64,000 nt of DNA from Taudactylus pleione (GCA_031769625.1 JAUIMM010000582.1:468501-532500), one strand, 5' to 3'; positions 37,229-47,393 are shown, numbered from the stretch's first letter. The notes: generated by a model not told the origin, from the sequence alone. Program-made: numbers and translations.

Positions 37229-37560
37229 TCGAGCATTGTATTTTGGATGCGATGCACCCCGCCGATGATCGCACGCACGTAGTAACTCCGTATGCATGAT
37301 CATTTACGCAAAGGACAGCTCTTCCGGTAAGACTGTCGGGTTTATGAACTGTGAGTCCCTCTGCAAATCCGCGGCCGTCGGCCAGTGCATGTGTGAGCCG
37401 CAGGGGACCCCGGGAGCGATCTTCTAGGGGAAGTTTCCCGGTGAGAAGCCCATAGGCTTCTATTAGGCAACAAGTTTGGAAAGCAAAGGTGTATATGGAA
37501 AATGCGGTCAAACCGCCGAAAAAATGCATTTTCGGGGGTTTCACCACATTTGTAGCTTTG
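37229..37560. repeat. Dispersed repeat, copy 1 of a pair (see 58519-58860)
   Basis: TTTTGGATGCGATGCACCCC, GATGATCGCA, AGGACAGCTCT, GAAGCCCA-AGGCTTCTAT and TGCGGTCAAACC occur in the same order and orientation at 58519-58860. The two copies differ by numerous substitutions, so it is an old element. Coding capacity not evident. Confidence 0.65.
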
Positions 37561-38214
37561 TTGATCCTGTCCTATGAATGAAGATGATATGATTCTCAGC
37601 TTCGGTTTGCTTTGAACAAAAGTTATGTTTAGCTAAGCATATAAACAGAGGCTTTGGGGCGTGTCGATTGCCCTTTCACAGGTGAACAGAAGGGCAATGG
37701 AGACGCCCAGAACATTGAGTTTCTTTTCTTAAATAAAGCAAAGCGAACCTGTGTGTCGCACTATCTTCATTTCTGCGCACATTTGTTCATACTACACATG
37801 ATCCTTTACACACAGGTGTATTATCTTCATTACATGACAGCAATTCCGAACCCTAAGCAGCTGATGACACTAGTAGTACGGGGGCATCTGGCACAATTGG
37901 GGCCGCCTGTAGCTTTCTGCAAAATAAATGATTGGTTTGTTTGTATTGTAAGACGCAGCACCTGCGGTAATGTAGATATTATCATATTAGGGCTGACTTT
38001 GGGCGTCTGTGATCTGTGCAGAAGAAAACTAAATGTACAAAACATACTGGGGCCATTTATAAAATAACAGCAGCGAAAAAGGGAGGAGAACTGACAGCGA
38101 CCATCAGCTTCTGTCCTGTACAGTCGGAGTGAAAGGAAATATTTGACTGGTTGCTACGGTTACAGCACTTTTTTACTTGTGCATCAGTTTCTACAATTTA
38201 GGTTTAAACAGAAC
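37561..38214. other. Non-coding interval, nothing recognised
   Basis: A 137-codon ORF at 37654-38067 has no recognisable domain or codon signature. A short inverted phrase (GATTGCCCTTTCAC / AGAAGGGCAATGG) lies at 37665-37699. Confidence 0.35.
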
Positions 38215-38217
38215 TAA

Positions 38218-38718
38218 GGGCCTGATTCAGACCCGCTCGCGAGTGCATAGCGCTCGCAAACTGGTCGATGTTTGTCCCCTGCGCATGCGCCGCCTCCGGC
38301 GTACGCATGCGCAAGCCTCAGCGAGCAACAGCAGCTCCGTCGCTCACTACAAGACAGGGCGGCTGTCGATGTTGATTGACAGTTCGCCCCATTTTGTAGG
38401 CGGGGAGGGGGGTGTGGCTGCACAAATGCAGGCGTACCCTTAAGAATGCCTGCCATTTGTGGGCGGTCCTACTGACATCACTTGTGATGTCAGTAGTGGA
38501 CTTCCTGCTCTATTAGAAGTCCACTCGGGCTTGCGGGAGCCGAGACCCTCCCGCAGGGTCTCGACACAAGCCCGATGGTCGCGATAATCGCGACCATCGC
38601 CAGACCGCTTGGTCACCCACAGCTTTGCGAGCGGCCTGGAGGCCGAAACTAAAGAAAGATAAAACGCTCTGATTCAGAGCGAGCGCTCGCAAAAAGCGAG
38701 CGCCTCTGAATCAGGCCC
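38218..38718. mobile_element. Fold-back Harbinger-like element, GGGCCTGATTCAGA family, copy D
   Basis: Ends GGGCCTGATTCAGACCCGCT and CTCTGAATCAGGCCC, flanked by TAA (38215-38217 and 38719-38721). Same orientation as copy A. Internal hairpins around GACATCACTTGTGATGTC and GCGATAATCGCGACC. Confidence 0.88.
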
Positions 38719-38797
38719 TAAATGCAGATTCCAGGCAGAAGCTTTATTAGAAGGTCTCATTGACTTAGGAATTTTTCAAATATTTTTTTGTAGCAAA

Positions 38798-38805
38798 CTT
38801 TGTAT
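38798..38805. repeat. Left 8-bp target duplication of short hAT-like element
   Basis: CTTTGTAT here and at 39102-39109. Confidence 0.85.
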
Positions 38806-39101
38806 CATACATGCCTACTCTCCTGGGAGTCGCGGGAGGCCCCCGATTTTTTGGGCAACCCCCTGCACCCCCGGAGTAGGCATATCTCCCGCATTCCACC
38901 CAGTTCCTAGTGAAGTGGGCAGGATGGGGAGATTTTACCTGGAAGTTTCCGGTCCGTAGGGAAGAGGCGGGGCTAAATGGTGCAAATCGCATAATTTAGC
39001 CCCGCTCCCTCCTCACGAATCGCAAGGGTTTTCTATAAAGGGGGAGGGGCCTAATGACATATATAGTCTGGGCCCGCCCCCTGAAGATGTCGGTAAGTAT
39101 G
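38806..39101. mobile_element. Short non-autonomous hAT-like element, CATACWTRCC family
   Basis: Begins CATACATGCCTACTCTCCTG and ends GTCGGTAAGTATG, giving imperfect terminal inverted repeats (CATACATGCCTAC and CATACTTACCGAC). Flanked by the 8-bp duplication CTTTGTAT. 296 bp, no coding. Fragments of the same family are scattered at 23.5-24.9 kb and 36.7 kb. Confidence 0.8.
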
Positions 39102-39204
39102 CTTTGTATGCATCATGGGATGAGCGCACGCTATAAAACTGTGCCGTGAGTCGTGCGCATTCAGAATGGGCACCAAATTCAGATGGATCTCCTGTCCTTA
39201 GCAT

Positions 39205-39600
39205 CAGGTAAAGGGGCCCATATACATCTGTGTCAAATTCCCAAAATTCCCTATTCTGACGACGTCGGGGCCGGAAGGATATTTAACATGTTGAAAAATC
39301 TTGATTACTCGATTCCGTCGGGATTTCAACACATCATTAGTCCCATGTCGGATTTGACAGTTACGACCGCCGGCTTCCTGACTACATACCAGATAAATAT
39401 TAAGTAGAATCTGATTGGTTGCTATGGGCAACATCTTCATTTCTAAAAACCTGCACTTTAAAGATACCCCTGATAGGGAAAAGGAGAAAGAGACAGTGAT
39501 CAGGGTGTTGGACCTGAAAGTCTGTGACAGTGGAGGGTGCACACTAATAGCAAAGATATGGAGAGCCTGCAATCAGGTCATATGAACTGTCCTTGCAGCT
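39205..39600. other. Non-coding interval with MITE-like fragments upstream of VAV2
   Basis: GGGGCCCATATACATCTGTG with CAAAATTCCC and CGTCGGGGCCGG looks like one arm of a transposon. AATCTGATTGGTTGCTATGG is a dispersed phrase. No gene. Confidence 0.35.
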
Positions 39601-39624
39601 TTGTGTTCAGTGGTCCTGGAAGTA

Positions 39625-39644
39625 GGCATGCTGGGAGTTGTAGT
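39625..39644 (-). promoter_or_regulatory. Perfect ZNF143/THAP11-type motif upstream of VAV2
   Basis: Read on the minus strand this is ACTACAACTCCCAGCATGCC, a full match to the known ACTACANNTCCCAGCATGCC-type site. It lies about 150 bp before the GC-rich block that probably contains the VAV2 promoter. Whether it is bound or is a leftover of a transposon cannot be decided from sequence. Confidence 0.55.
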
Positions 39645-39769
39645 TGCAGCCACATGGTACATTGTTGCAGGGTTACAGGATGAGGCTGACTGATGGGCTG
39701 AGCTGTCAGACACATATAGAAATGAGGGTCCCATCTGTGTCCATCCATGTCCCTGCTGGTCTGTATGGC

Positions 39770-40045
39770 TTACAAGCCACGCCCCCTCCGCCTAGGCCGC
39801 GCCCCTCTCCGGGATACAGCCCTATGTGCGCGCCCCCGGCCCCTGGCGGCGGGGGCGCGCAGTGAATCAGAGCTGAGTCTGACTGCTGAGTCCGGGGCTC
39901 CGGGAGAGGAGAGCAGCAGCAGCCGGAGGAAGGGAGAAGATCCCCGGGTGTGGATGGCTCTCAGCTCTTTGTTACATGCCCGGTGCTATGGATGATGCAT
40001 AATGAGTATGGGCTCTGCTGTTCCTAGAGGGAGAGGATCCCGCAG
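39770..40045 (+). promoter_or_regulatory. VAV2: Probable VAV2 promoter, GC- and CpG-rich block
   Basis: This is the only strongly GC- and CpG-rich stretch near VAV2 exon 1 that is not a fold-back transposon. It has GC-box-like words (GGCCGCGCCCCTC, ACGCCCCCTCCGCC, GGCGGCGGGGGCGCGCAG) and no TATA box. The VAV2 start codon lies 1.2-1.5 kb downstream, so the transcript would have either a long leader or an unrecognised 5' intron. The transcription start is not determined. Confidence 0.5.
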
Positions 40046-40134
40046 CACATGAAGCTGTCCACAGGGAAGTGTCCCCCAGCCTGCACAGTGCAAGGATTGC
40101 TACAGCATCCTCAGTATACTCTGCACCTTCCTCC

Positions 40135-41170
40135 TGCACTGCACCCTCAGCACTTAGCCTACACTGCACCCTCATACACTGTATTTACTAACTGTACCTT
40201 CTTCCTGCACTGCACCCTCAGCACTACTCCTCCACTGCATCCTTTCCTCATACACTGCACCCTCAGCACTACTCCTCCACTGCATCCTTTCCTCATACAC
40301 TGCACCCTCAGCACTACTCCTACACTGCATCCTTTCCTCATACACTGCACCCTCAGCACTACTCCTACACTGCATCCTTTCCTCATACACTGCACCCTCA
40401 GCACTACTCCTACACTGCATCCTTTCCTCATACACTGCACCCTCAGCACTACTCCTACACTGCATCCTTTCCTCATACACTGCACCCTCAGCACTACTCC
40501 TACACTGCATCCTTTCCTCATACACTGCACCCTCAGCACTACTCCTACACTGCATCCTTTCCTCATACACTGCACCCTCAGCACTACTCCTACACTGCAT
40601 CCTTTCCTCATACACTGCACCCTCAGCACTACTCCTACACTGCATCCTTTCCTCATACACTGCACCTTCCTCATACACTGTACCCTTCTCACACTTTGCA
40701 CCTTCCTCCTGCACTGCACCCTCAGCACTAATCCTATACTGCACCCCTTCCTCATACCTTTCTCACACTTTTCACCTTCCTCCTGCACTGCACCCTCAGC
40801 ACTAACCCTACACTGCACACTGTGCCCTTTCCTCATACACTGCACCCTCAGTACTACTCCTACACTGCATCCTTTCCTCATACACTGTACCTTTCTCATA
40901 CTCTGCACCCTCAGTATACTTTACACCTTCCTCATACACAGCACCCTCACAACTACTACTTACTGCAGCCTCATACTCTGCACCCTGAGCGCACACTGCA
41001 CCTTCAGCATAAACTACTCCCTAATTTACTATACCCTCCAGCCTCTCATACCCTGCCCCTACCTCCCACACTGACACCTCTGCACCTTCTCTCCCCCCTG
41101 CACCCTCCTCATACACTGCACCCCCGCATACACTGCACCCATATTCCACTTTGCACCCCCCTGTACCCTC
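40135..41170. repeat. 45-bp minisatellite and derived CTGCACCCTC repeats between VAV2 promoter and start codon
   Basis: The regular core (about 40232-40665) consists of some ten units of 45 bp containing CTGCACCCTCAGCACTACTC and CATCCTTTCCTCATACA. Diverged units continue to about 41170. Because 45 is a multiple of 3, all frames run open: a 341-codon plus-strand ORF with a 15-residue period and minus-strand ORFs of 249 and 190 codons. None resembles a known protein. Confidence 0.95.
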
Positions 41171-41189
41171 TGCACCCTAAGCATCGCCA

Positions 41190-41210
41190 TGAGTTGCCCA
41201 GCAGAGTGAC
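41190..41210 (+). promoter_or_regulatory. Short upstream ORF before VAV2
   Basis: ATGAGTTGCCCAGCAGAGTG begins a six-codon ORF (MSCPAE, stop) 66 bp before the end of the leader. It would be a uORF if this DNA is in the VAV2 mRNA. Confidence 0.35.
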
Positions 41211-41275
41211 CCTGCCCGCTGTCTGATCCGAGGAGGTGCCAGCTTGCACCTGGAATCTCTCTCCCTGCTCCCAGC

Positions 41276-41479
41276 ATGGAGGAGTGGAGGCAGTGTGGCC
41301 GGTGGCTGATAGACTGCAAGGTTCTGCCCCCTGATCACAGGGTGGTCTGGCCCTCAGCTGTGGTCTTTGATTTGGCCCAAGCCCTCAGAGATGGGGTCCT
41401 ACTGTGCCAGTTACTCCATAACTTGTCCCCTGGATCTATAGACCTCAAGGATATAAACTTCAGGCCTCAGATGTCCCAG
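41276..41479 (+). CDS. VAV2: VAV2 coding exon 1 (N-terminal part of the calponin-homology domain)
   Basis: VAV2 is a cytoplasmic guanine-nucleotide exchange factor for Rho-family GTPases, phosphorylated downstream of receptor tyrosine kinases and antigen receptors. This exon encodes the first 68 residues, the start of the autoinhibitory calponin-homology domain. Diagnostic stretches are [39 protein letters not shown] and [19 protein letters not shown]. These fit VAV2 better than VAV1 or VAV3 (for example [10 protein letters not shown] and [11 protein letters not shown]). The exon ends after MSQ in phase 0 with donor CAG|GTAAAG at 41480, the usual VAV exon 1 boundary. The ATG has A at -3 and G at +4. 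Later exons are not in the window. The gene faces away from BRD3OS, as in human. Confidence 0.97.
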
Positions 41480-41520
41480 GTAAAGTGGTCTGTGGGGTAA
41501 CGGGGGGTGAGGCAGTCACT

Positions 41521-42616
41521 GAGGGGGCATTTAAATATGCTAACTGTATTGTGGGACATAAACAGGTACCCTAATTAGATAGAAAATGTATGTACAGAAG
41601 TAAATTATGTGCCCAGTTATTGTGCCTTATGAATGGTGGTAAGCCCCCTGAGTCTACCATCCTGGGCGGGGGGGGATACTCCTATATACATCTGTAATTT
41701 AGATTTGCCACTGCAGAATGAAGCACTTTACAAGCTGCGGTTTGAGGTTTCTCCTATGGTAACCACACACCCGCAGTGTTCTTCTGGTTGGAATAATGTT
41801 TCAGGCGAACCTGCATTTTTTTTTATTTTTTTTTTATTTTTTACTCGCTGTATGTCTGTTATAAGTTATTGTTCTATATGTTTGTATGCCTGGCGGGGAG
41901 CTGCGGCTAATTCCGGCCGTCCTGTGTCTTGCGCTGCTGTGTGACGGCTCAGACGCGGTTCTGTCACATTAACCTGTACGGCTGATGCTGCATGAGTCCA
42001 GCACATGGCAGAATATAGTAATGAAAGCATAAGGCAGATCCGCCAGTCCTGCAGTATTCTTCCATTAAGACCGTTTTATTGTTAATTACAGGCGTCATTT
42101 TGCGGCGACCTGTAATTTGGGAGGTTAGTTGTTTCAGGTTTAATAATTCCACGTTGGCAGCTTTGCCAGCGAGTGATGCCCAGGGAGGCGCGGGATGGTG
42201 TGAGTGGAATGTAGATGGCCTCTTCTCTGTCGCTTTCACTCTGGTTTAATCATTTTCTGTCTACTCGCTGTTTTCCTGCCCTTTGTCAGCCGGCTGCTAT
42301 ACGTCTGCCGGGGATATAGGAGCCCACTGTACATAGACGGGCCCCTCCGTGTGCCCACTCACCTCTGCCAGACGGGAATGGTCATTTTGCAGTTTTTGTG
42401 GTTTTCTGGCCTTAAACATTAGCAGGCAGATTTTTGTTGGTTTATAATTGTATTTACACCTCCGTCCCCTAAATCCCCATCATTGGTTGTGATTGGAATT
42501 GTCATATATTAAATATATATAAAATCTAAAACAAATTCCCCGTCTTGTATTTTTGCACATATTACATTTCCATGGAACGAAACAATTGTGTGTATATATA
42601 TAATGTATATGTGTAT

Positions 42617-42664
<48 letters not shown>

Positions 42665-43690
42665 TTCATTCCACGGAAATTGGATATGTGCAAATATATA
42701 ATATATTCTATTATATTTGGAATCTAGAAGCCCTGTCCCCCGAGGTGTGCCTATAGAGAGACGTATAACTTGTTACACAGGTGATGGGTGTCCGGTGACT
42801 ACTGCCGGTGTAATCTGTACTGTAGTAGCGAGCGTTTTAGTCTGATACTGTTATCATCTATAGTAGAGGACATTTTGTTCCTTATAACCTGTGAGTGACC
42901 TGAGTGACGGCCGAGGTCATGACCTCACTTAGCACAGATCTTATGTAGGGGGGGGGGGGCGGTTATTCTATAATAAAACACATTTTATAATTAATATAAA
43001 GCACTGCAGGAAGTAACCTGTGAGCGGTATTCTGGGCGTATAGTGGTTTCAGTGTCGTTTGCGCCTGTTCACTATGTAAATGATCCCCGGTCTCTCTGCT
43101 ATAAATGTGTTTCCTGGTAGTAAGTATCATCCCTGTGATCTGTATCGCTCACTGTGCTGCTGTGTAGCCAGGGTCCATCGCTGCATCAGATATTGGATAC
43201 TTTATTCATTTCTGGTCACTTATTGGCCTAGGTCCTAATGACAGTAAATGGCATCTTCTGCTTCTGTATCTGATACTTCCTTTGGAAACATTGTAGCATT
43301 GTACAGTATTGGGCCACATTTTACTCCCTTATTATGTTCTGCATAATATATAATTTATATACTGATCTTTGTACATATGTTCCACTTTCATGGCATTAGA
43401 CAGTGTAACATGGATAATACTGGGCTTGTTTGACTCCTCATAAGTATATATTTTTTTTTTATGATGAACCCTGTGGATAACCTACCAATCTACCCTCCTT
43501 CCCGAGCCCCCTGCTATTGGGGAATTGTGACCTTCTCAGGCACTCCTGATATATAATCTGACAACTAGCTGCCCTTATAACATCTCCCGCATCCATCCCT
43601 TTCTTCTGCAGGATATCTCAGTACATGCCCTGACCCTCTCCCACCTACACTACTGCAACACTTTCTCCTACGTCCTAGCACATCATGGAC
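41521..43690. other. VAV2 intron 1, apparently unique non-coding DNA with simple repeats
   Basis: No gene recognised. Contains a T-rich run at 41816-41842, a (TA)n/(TG)n microsatellite at about 42620-42664, and a run of G near 42949. The word TTCCATGGAACGAAAC at 42569 is mirrored by GTTTCATTCCACGGAAA at 42662, an imperfect palindrome around the microsatellite. Confidence 0.5.
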
Positions 43691-43693
43691 TGA

Positions 43694-44237
43694 GTGCCTG
43701 ATTCAGAGCCGGACGCTCTGACCAGAGCGCTCGCTCTGAATCAGGGCCCTCCTCCCTCAACTTGGAGCGGCCTCATGGACGCTCGCATAGCTGTGGGTTA
43801 CCACCCACAGCTATAGCGAGCGTCCATGATGATGGTCGCGATGGTCAAGACCATCGCGACCAACAGGCTTGCGACGAGACCCTGCGGTAGGGTCTCGGTG
43901 ACCGCAAGCCCTGGAGTGATTTTGGCTCTATCAGAGCCAAAATCACTCCCACTGACATCACTAGTGATGTCAGTGGGGCCGGACTCAGACGGTAGGCGTT
44001 CCCATGGGAACGCCTTCGTCTGGCAGCCACACCCCCGGCACGCCCACCAAAGGGGGCGTGCTGTCACTCACCATTGACAGCACGCCCCCTTTGGTGCGAG
44101 ACCCATAACGACGGCTTGGCCGTCGTTATTCGGGTCTCGCGCATGCGCACGACGGAGCTCCCTCCGTCATGCGCAATTCGGCACCATCGACCCGCTTGCG
44201 AGCGTCCTGCGCTCGCGAACGGGTCTGGATGACCCCC
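43694..44237. mobile_element. Fold-back Harbinger-like element, GGGCCTGATTCAGA family, copy E
   Basis: Left end GTGCCTGATTCAGAGCC and diverged right end GGGTCTGGATGACCCCC, flanked by TGA (43691-43693 and 44238-44240). Contains a strong stem, GAGCGTCCATGATGATGGTC and mirrored CACAGCTATAGCGAG words. Same orientation as B and C. Confidence 0.8.
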
Positions 44238-44399
44238 TGACTCCGATGTAACATGCAATGACTTCTGCACCCTCCTCCTGCTATTCTGTCGGTCTACATT
44301 TGACCCCTACCCTAATCCTGGTCTCTGCCTACAAAGCATCAACGATCTTGTCCATTTTTAGATCTATTCTTCAGTTACTCTCCCAGAAGTAATTTCTAC

Positions 44400-44451
44400 A
44401 GTACACACAGTACACACAGTACATACAATACATACAGTACATACAGTACAC
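44400..44451. repeat. ACAGTACACAC/ATACAGTAC short tandem repeat
   Basis: About five units of roughly 10 bp (ACATACAGTA and ACACACAGTA). Confidence 0.8.
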
Positions 44452-44542
44452 CGCTTCCATCTTCTGCTGATCACCTCTCCCTATTGCCTCCAGATTTTCT
44501 CTTATACTGCACCTATTCTCTTTCCTAAATGCCACCAGACAG

Positions 44543-45082
44543 AGGGCCTGATTCAGACCCGCTCGCAAGCGGCTCAATGTTGGTCCAGTGCGCATGCGCA
44601 CGACGGAGGCGGCTCCGTCGTGCGCATGCGCACGACGGAGGCGGCTCCGTCGTGCGCATGCGCGAGACCCGGATAGCGACGGGCAAACCGTTGCTCCGGG
44701 TCTCGCTACAAAGGGGAAGTGCTGTCGATGGTGAGTGACAGCATGCCCCCTTTGGCGGGCGTGCTGGGGGCGTGGCTGCCCAGACGGGAACGCCTACCAT
44801 CTGGGGCCGGCCCCACTGACATCACAAGTGATGTCAGTGGGAGTGCTCTCGGCTCTGATAGAGCCGAAAGCACTCCAGGGCTTGCGGCAACGAGACCCTA
44901 CCACAAGAGTCTCGTCGCAAGCCTGATGGTCTTGACCATCACGACCATCTTCCTGGCCGCTTGCTGTAGCTCTGGGTGGTCTCAGCTATACGAGCGGCCA
45001 GGAGGCCGCTCTAAAAACTAAGAGGGAGAGCCCTGATTCAGAGTGAGCGCTCTGTTAAAGCGTCCGCTCTGAATCAGGGCCA
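44543..45082. mobile_element. Fold-back Harbinger-like element, GGGCCTGATTCAGA family, copy F
   Basis: Ends GGGCCTGATTCAGACCCGCT and GCTCTGAATCAGGGCC, with CAG at both edges (44540-44542 and 45083-45085) if one extra A is allowed. Carries two back-to-back copies of the GCGCATGCGCACGACGGAGG hairpin at about 44589-44662. Same orientation as A and D. Confidence 0.78.
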
Positions 45083-45099
45083 CAGTCTCCAAACTCTTA

Positions 45100-45775
45100 T
45101 GGTGCGTACACACTGTACGAATTTTATGAGCGATTTGAACTATATCGTTCCTATAGTTATCGTTCACTTTTTGGTAGTCACCTTCCTGACAACGACCAGT
45201 TATGCGCGTTCCCGCATGAACAATAACGATATCTTTGGTCTTTCATGCATGCAGGCCAACTTGGACGGTTTTGTAAAGATTTGCCCGTAAAAAGATAGCT
45301 TCACTGACATCTCTATCATAGATATCCATCATAGGGGGGAATTCAATTCAACGCGATGTTGAATAGCCGCGGGAGGGAGCTCCTGCGGCTACTTAATTCA
45401 CCGCGCTGTTTGGGCACGCTAAGGATTTCTTCTCGCACCCCCCTGGGGATGCGAGGAGAAATCCGATCAAAGTGCCGGGCGCGCAGCTATATTACTGCTT
45501 AGCGCGGCGCTAATAGCCGTGCGCCCGGCACTCTGGTCAGAGAATGCGGGTTAACGCGTTTTAACACCCTTGTTAAGGCGCCATAACCGGCATTCTCCGA
45601 CCACACAGTGCACTGAATTGAATAGCTCCTGGCGCTATTCAATTCGCATTCAATTGAATCGCCCCCATAGATATCGATCAGTGTGTACAACCAAAATCGT
45701 TTTGAGCTGCACTACAGAAAGTTGGAGGGAAATCTATCAACAATATCTATGGTTGTTCCGTGTGTGTATGCAGCA
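45100..45775. mobile_element. PIF/Harbinger-like MITE, TGGTGCRTACACAC family, copy 2, interrupted
   Basis: Left terminal repeat TGGTGCGTACACACTG and right GTGTGTATGCAGCA. Flanks are TTA (45097-45099) and TCA (45776-45778), one mismatch. The element is split by a second MITE at 45334-45666. Its continuation ATATCGATCAGTGTGTACA follows at 45668. Confidence 0.75.
45334..45666. mobile_element. Fold-back MITE, GGGGGCGATTCAATTCARCG family, copy 1 (nested)
   Basis: Starts GGGGGGAATTCAATTCAACG and ends with AATTGAATCGCCCCC, flanked by ATA (45331-45333 and 45667-45669). Internal inverted words GGATTTCTTCTCGCACCCCC and GGGGATGCGAGGAGAAATCC form a second hairpin. It lies wholly inside the MITE at 45100-45775. 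Non-coding. Confidence 0.85.
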
Positions 45776-46207
45776 TCAGACCCTTCTTTAGGACGGGCAT
45801 GTAACCTGACCCCACAATATTGCCCCTCTATTCAGATTTATCAAAGCTTCTGCATCTGATTGACCATTTACCGTGTCACCTTACATGTTCCATCACATTT
45901 TCAGTCTTTTTTTAACTTTTAGATTGTAAGCTCTTGTGCAGTTGCGGTAAGGTCCTATATGTATTACTGTACATCGGAAGATTTTGGCGCTTTAGGAATA
46001 GGTATTCGCCCGTACACACGTGCAGATCATCCCCAGTGTCAAAGGACCAGTTCTGCAACCAGAAGTTTGGCATTCTGACCGAGTGGCTTGAACCTTTGGA
46101 CCTATTGGTTCAGTCGGCCGAAAGTCTCGCATGCTAAGCAGATTGTTTTTTTGGCTGGGAAGATTCTTGGGCACCCCTGGATCTGGTTGGATAGCCCGGT
46201 CTGTATG

Positions 46208-46353
46208 GGATGTGCAGGCTCGGTTCTACTCGGTTCCGTTCGTTTTTTTTTTACCGAATCATATTGGCTATCCAAAACTCGTGACAGCTGATACCCAATA
46301 AGATTCGGTAAAAAAAACCGAACGGAACCGAGTAGAACCGAGCCTGCACATCC
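46208..46353. mobile_element. Near-perfect 146-bp hairpin, palindromic mini-MITE
   Basis: The left arm 46208-46260 (GGATGTGCAGGCTCGGTTCT onward, through GTTCCGTTCG and a T run) is repeated as reverse complement at 46302-46353, with almost no mismatch beyond the length of the T/A run. The loop is about 41 bp. No coding. Confidence 0.85.
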
Positions 46354-46458
46354 AATATAAATAAATGTAAATTAAGTTTTAGGGCTTATTTATATGCCCC
46401 TCACCCCTGATTTTAATGTACTTGTCACATTTTAAAGACATGCTTGTAAAGGGACTTA

Positions 46459-46810
46459 AGGTGCGTACACACTGGGCGATTAAAGTGGACGACTTAACGA
46501 TATCGTTAACGTTCAGTCGTCCACTTTATCGTCCATTTTTAACACAAAAATGATGAACGATAACGACGACACGCATTCCCGCGGGTCGTTCCTCATTATC
46601 GTTCATCGGGTTAACATGCAGGCCAACCTGACGATATCGTCAGGTTGCTACATGTTATGGAATGGGGGAGAGAGCCCGGCGCTGAACGATATCGTTAATG
46701 ATATCGTTCAGCGGGTGTGCTCAATGTCATGAACGACATTGAGCACATCCTGCCGGGGACACACTAGACGATATCGCTCAGGGAGCATGTCGTCTAGTGT
46801 GTACGCTCCT
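46459..46810. mobile_element. PIF/Harbinger-like MITE, TGGTGCRTACACAC family, copy 3
   Basis: Left end AGGTGCGTACACACTGGGCG and right end GTGTGTACGCTCCT, rich in ACGATATCGTT palindromes. Left flank TTA and right flank TGA. It abuts the next family member directly. Confidence 0.8.
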
Positions 46811-46813
46811 TGA

Positions 46814-47082
46814 TGGTGCATACACATGGTCAGATGAAAGATTGAACGATTTTACCAAAGATTTGAACGATTTTTGACTGCATTAAAATGAATGGAATCG
46901 TCCAAGTCTGACTGCAAACACATCAGATGTCAGATATCGTTATCTGACCATCGGGAACGCGCATCGTTCATTGTCCATCGTTCAGGCATGTCAGCTATGT
47001 CAGATTTTCCTTCAGATATGAATGATTTTTAAAATTGTTATCATTCAGGTCTGAAGAAAAATCTGACCGTGTGTATGCACCA
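46814..47082. mobile_element. PIF/Harbinger-like MITE, TGGTGCRTACACAC family, copy 4
   Basis: Ends TGGTGCATACACATGGTCAG and CTGACCGTGTGTATGCACCA, flanked by TGA (46811-46813 and 47083-47085). 269 bp. Confidence 0.87.
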
Positions 47083-47393
47083 TGACTCATAAAACATGGC
47101 GGCAGTAATTGCACCTAATATCACTCATCGGAAAATAAACAGCCCTCGTCTCGGAATGTACAGGAGCAATTGGCAGACTGAACTAATTACAGGAGACGAG
47201 AGCAGCCTTCAAGGGCCCTTCTGTGTCATTCATGCCTGTTACACTGCGAGGTGCAGAATTCAGATACCACAAATGTCATTATTGTTGAGATCATTGGATG
47301 TGGCAATGTCATCTGCACCTCTTCCTGCATGACGGGATTACGCTGTACGTTTCCTGCGATTACCTCGCTATATAAAATTGTAGTATAACCTTA

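Noticed and set aside
37654..38067. 137-codon ORF
   Set aside because: No recognisable domain and no conserved-looking feature; probably chance.
40049..41074. 341-codon plus-strand ORF and 249/190-codon minus-strand ORFs with 15-residue repeats
   Set aside because: The 45-bp period keeps several frames open on both strands at once. No similarity to known proteins.
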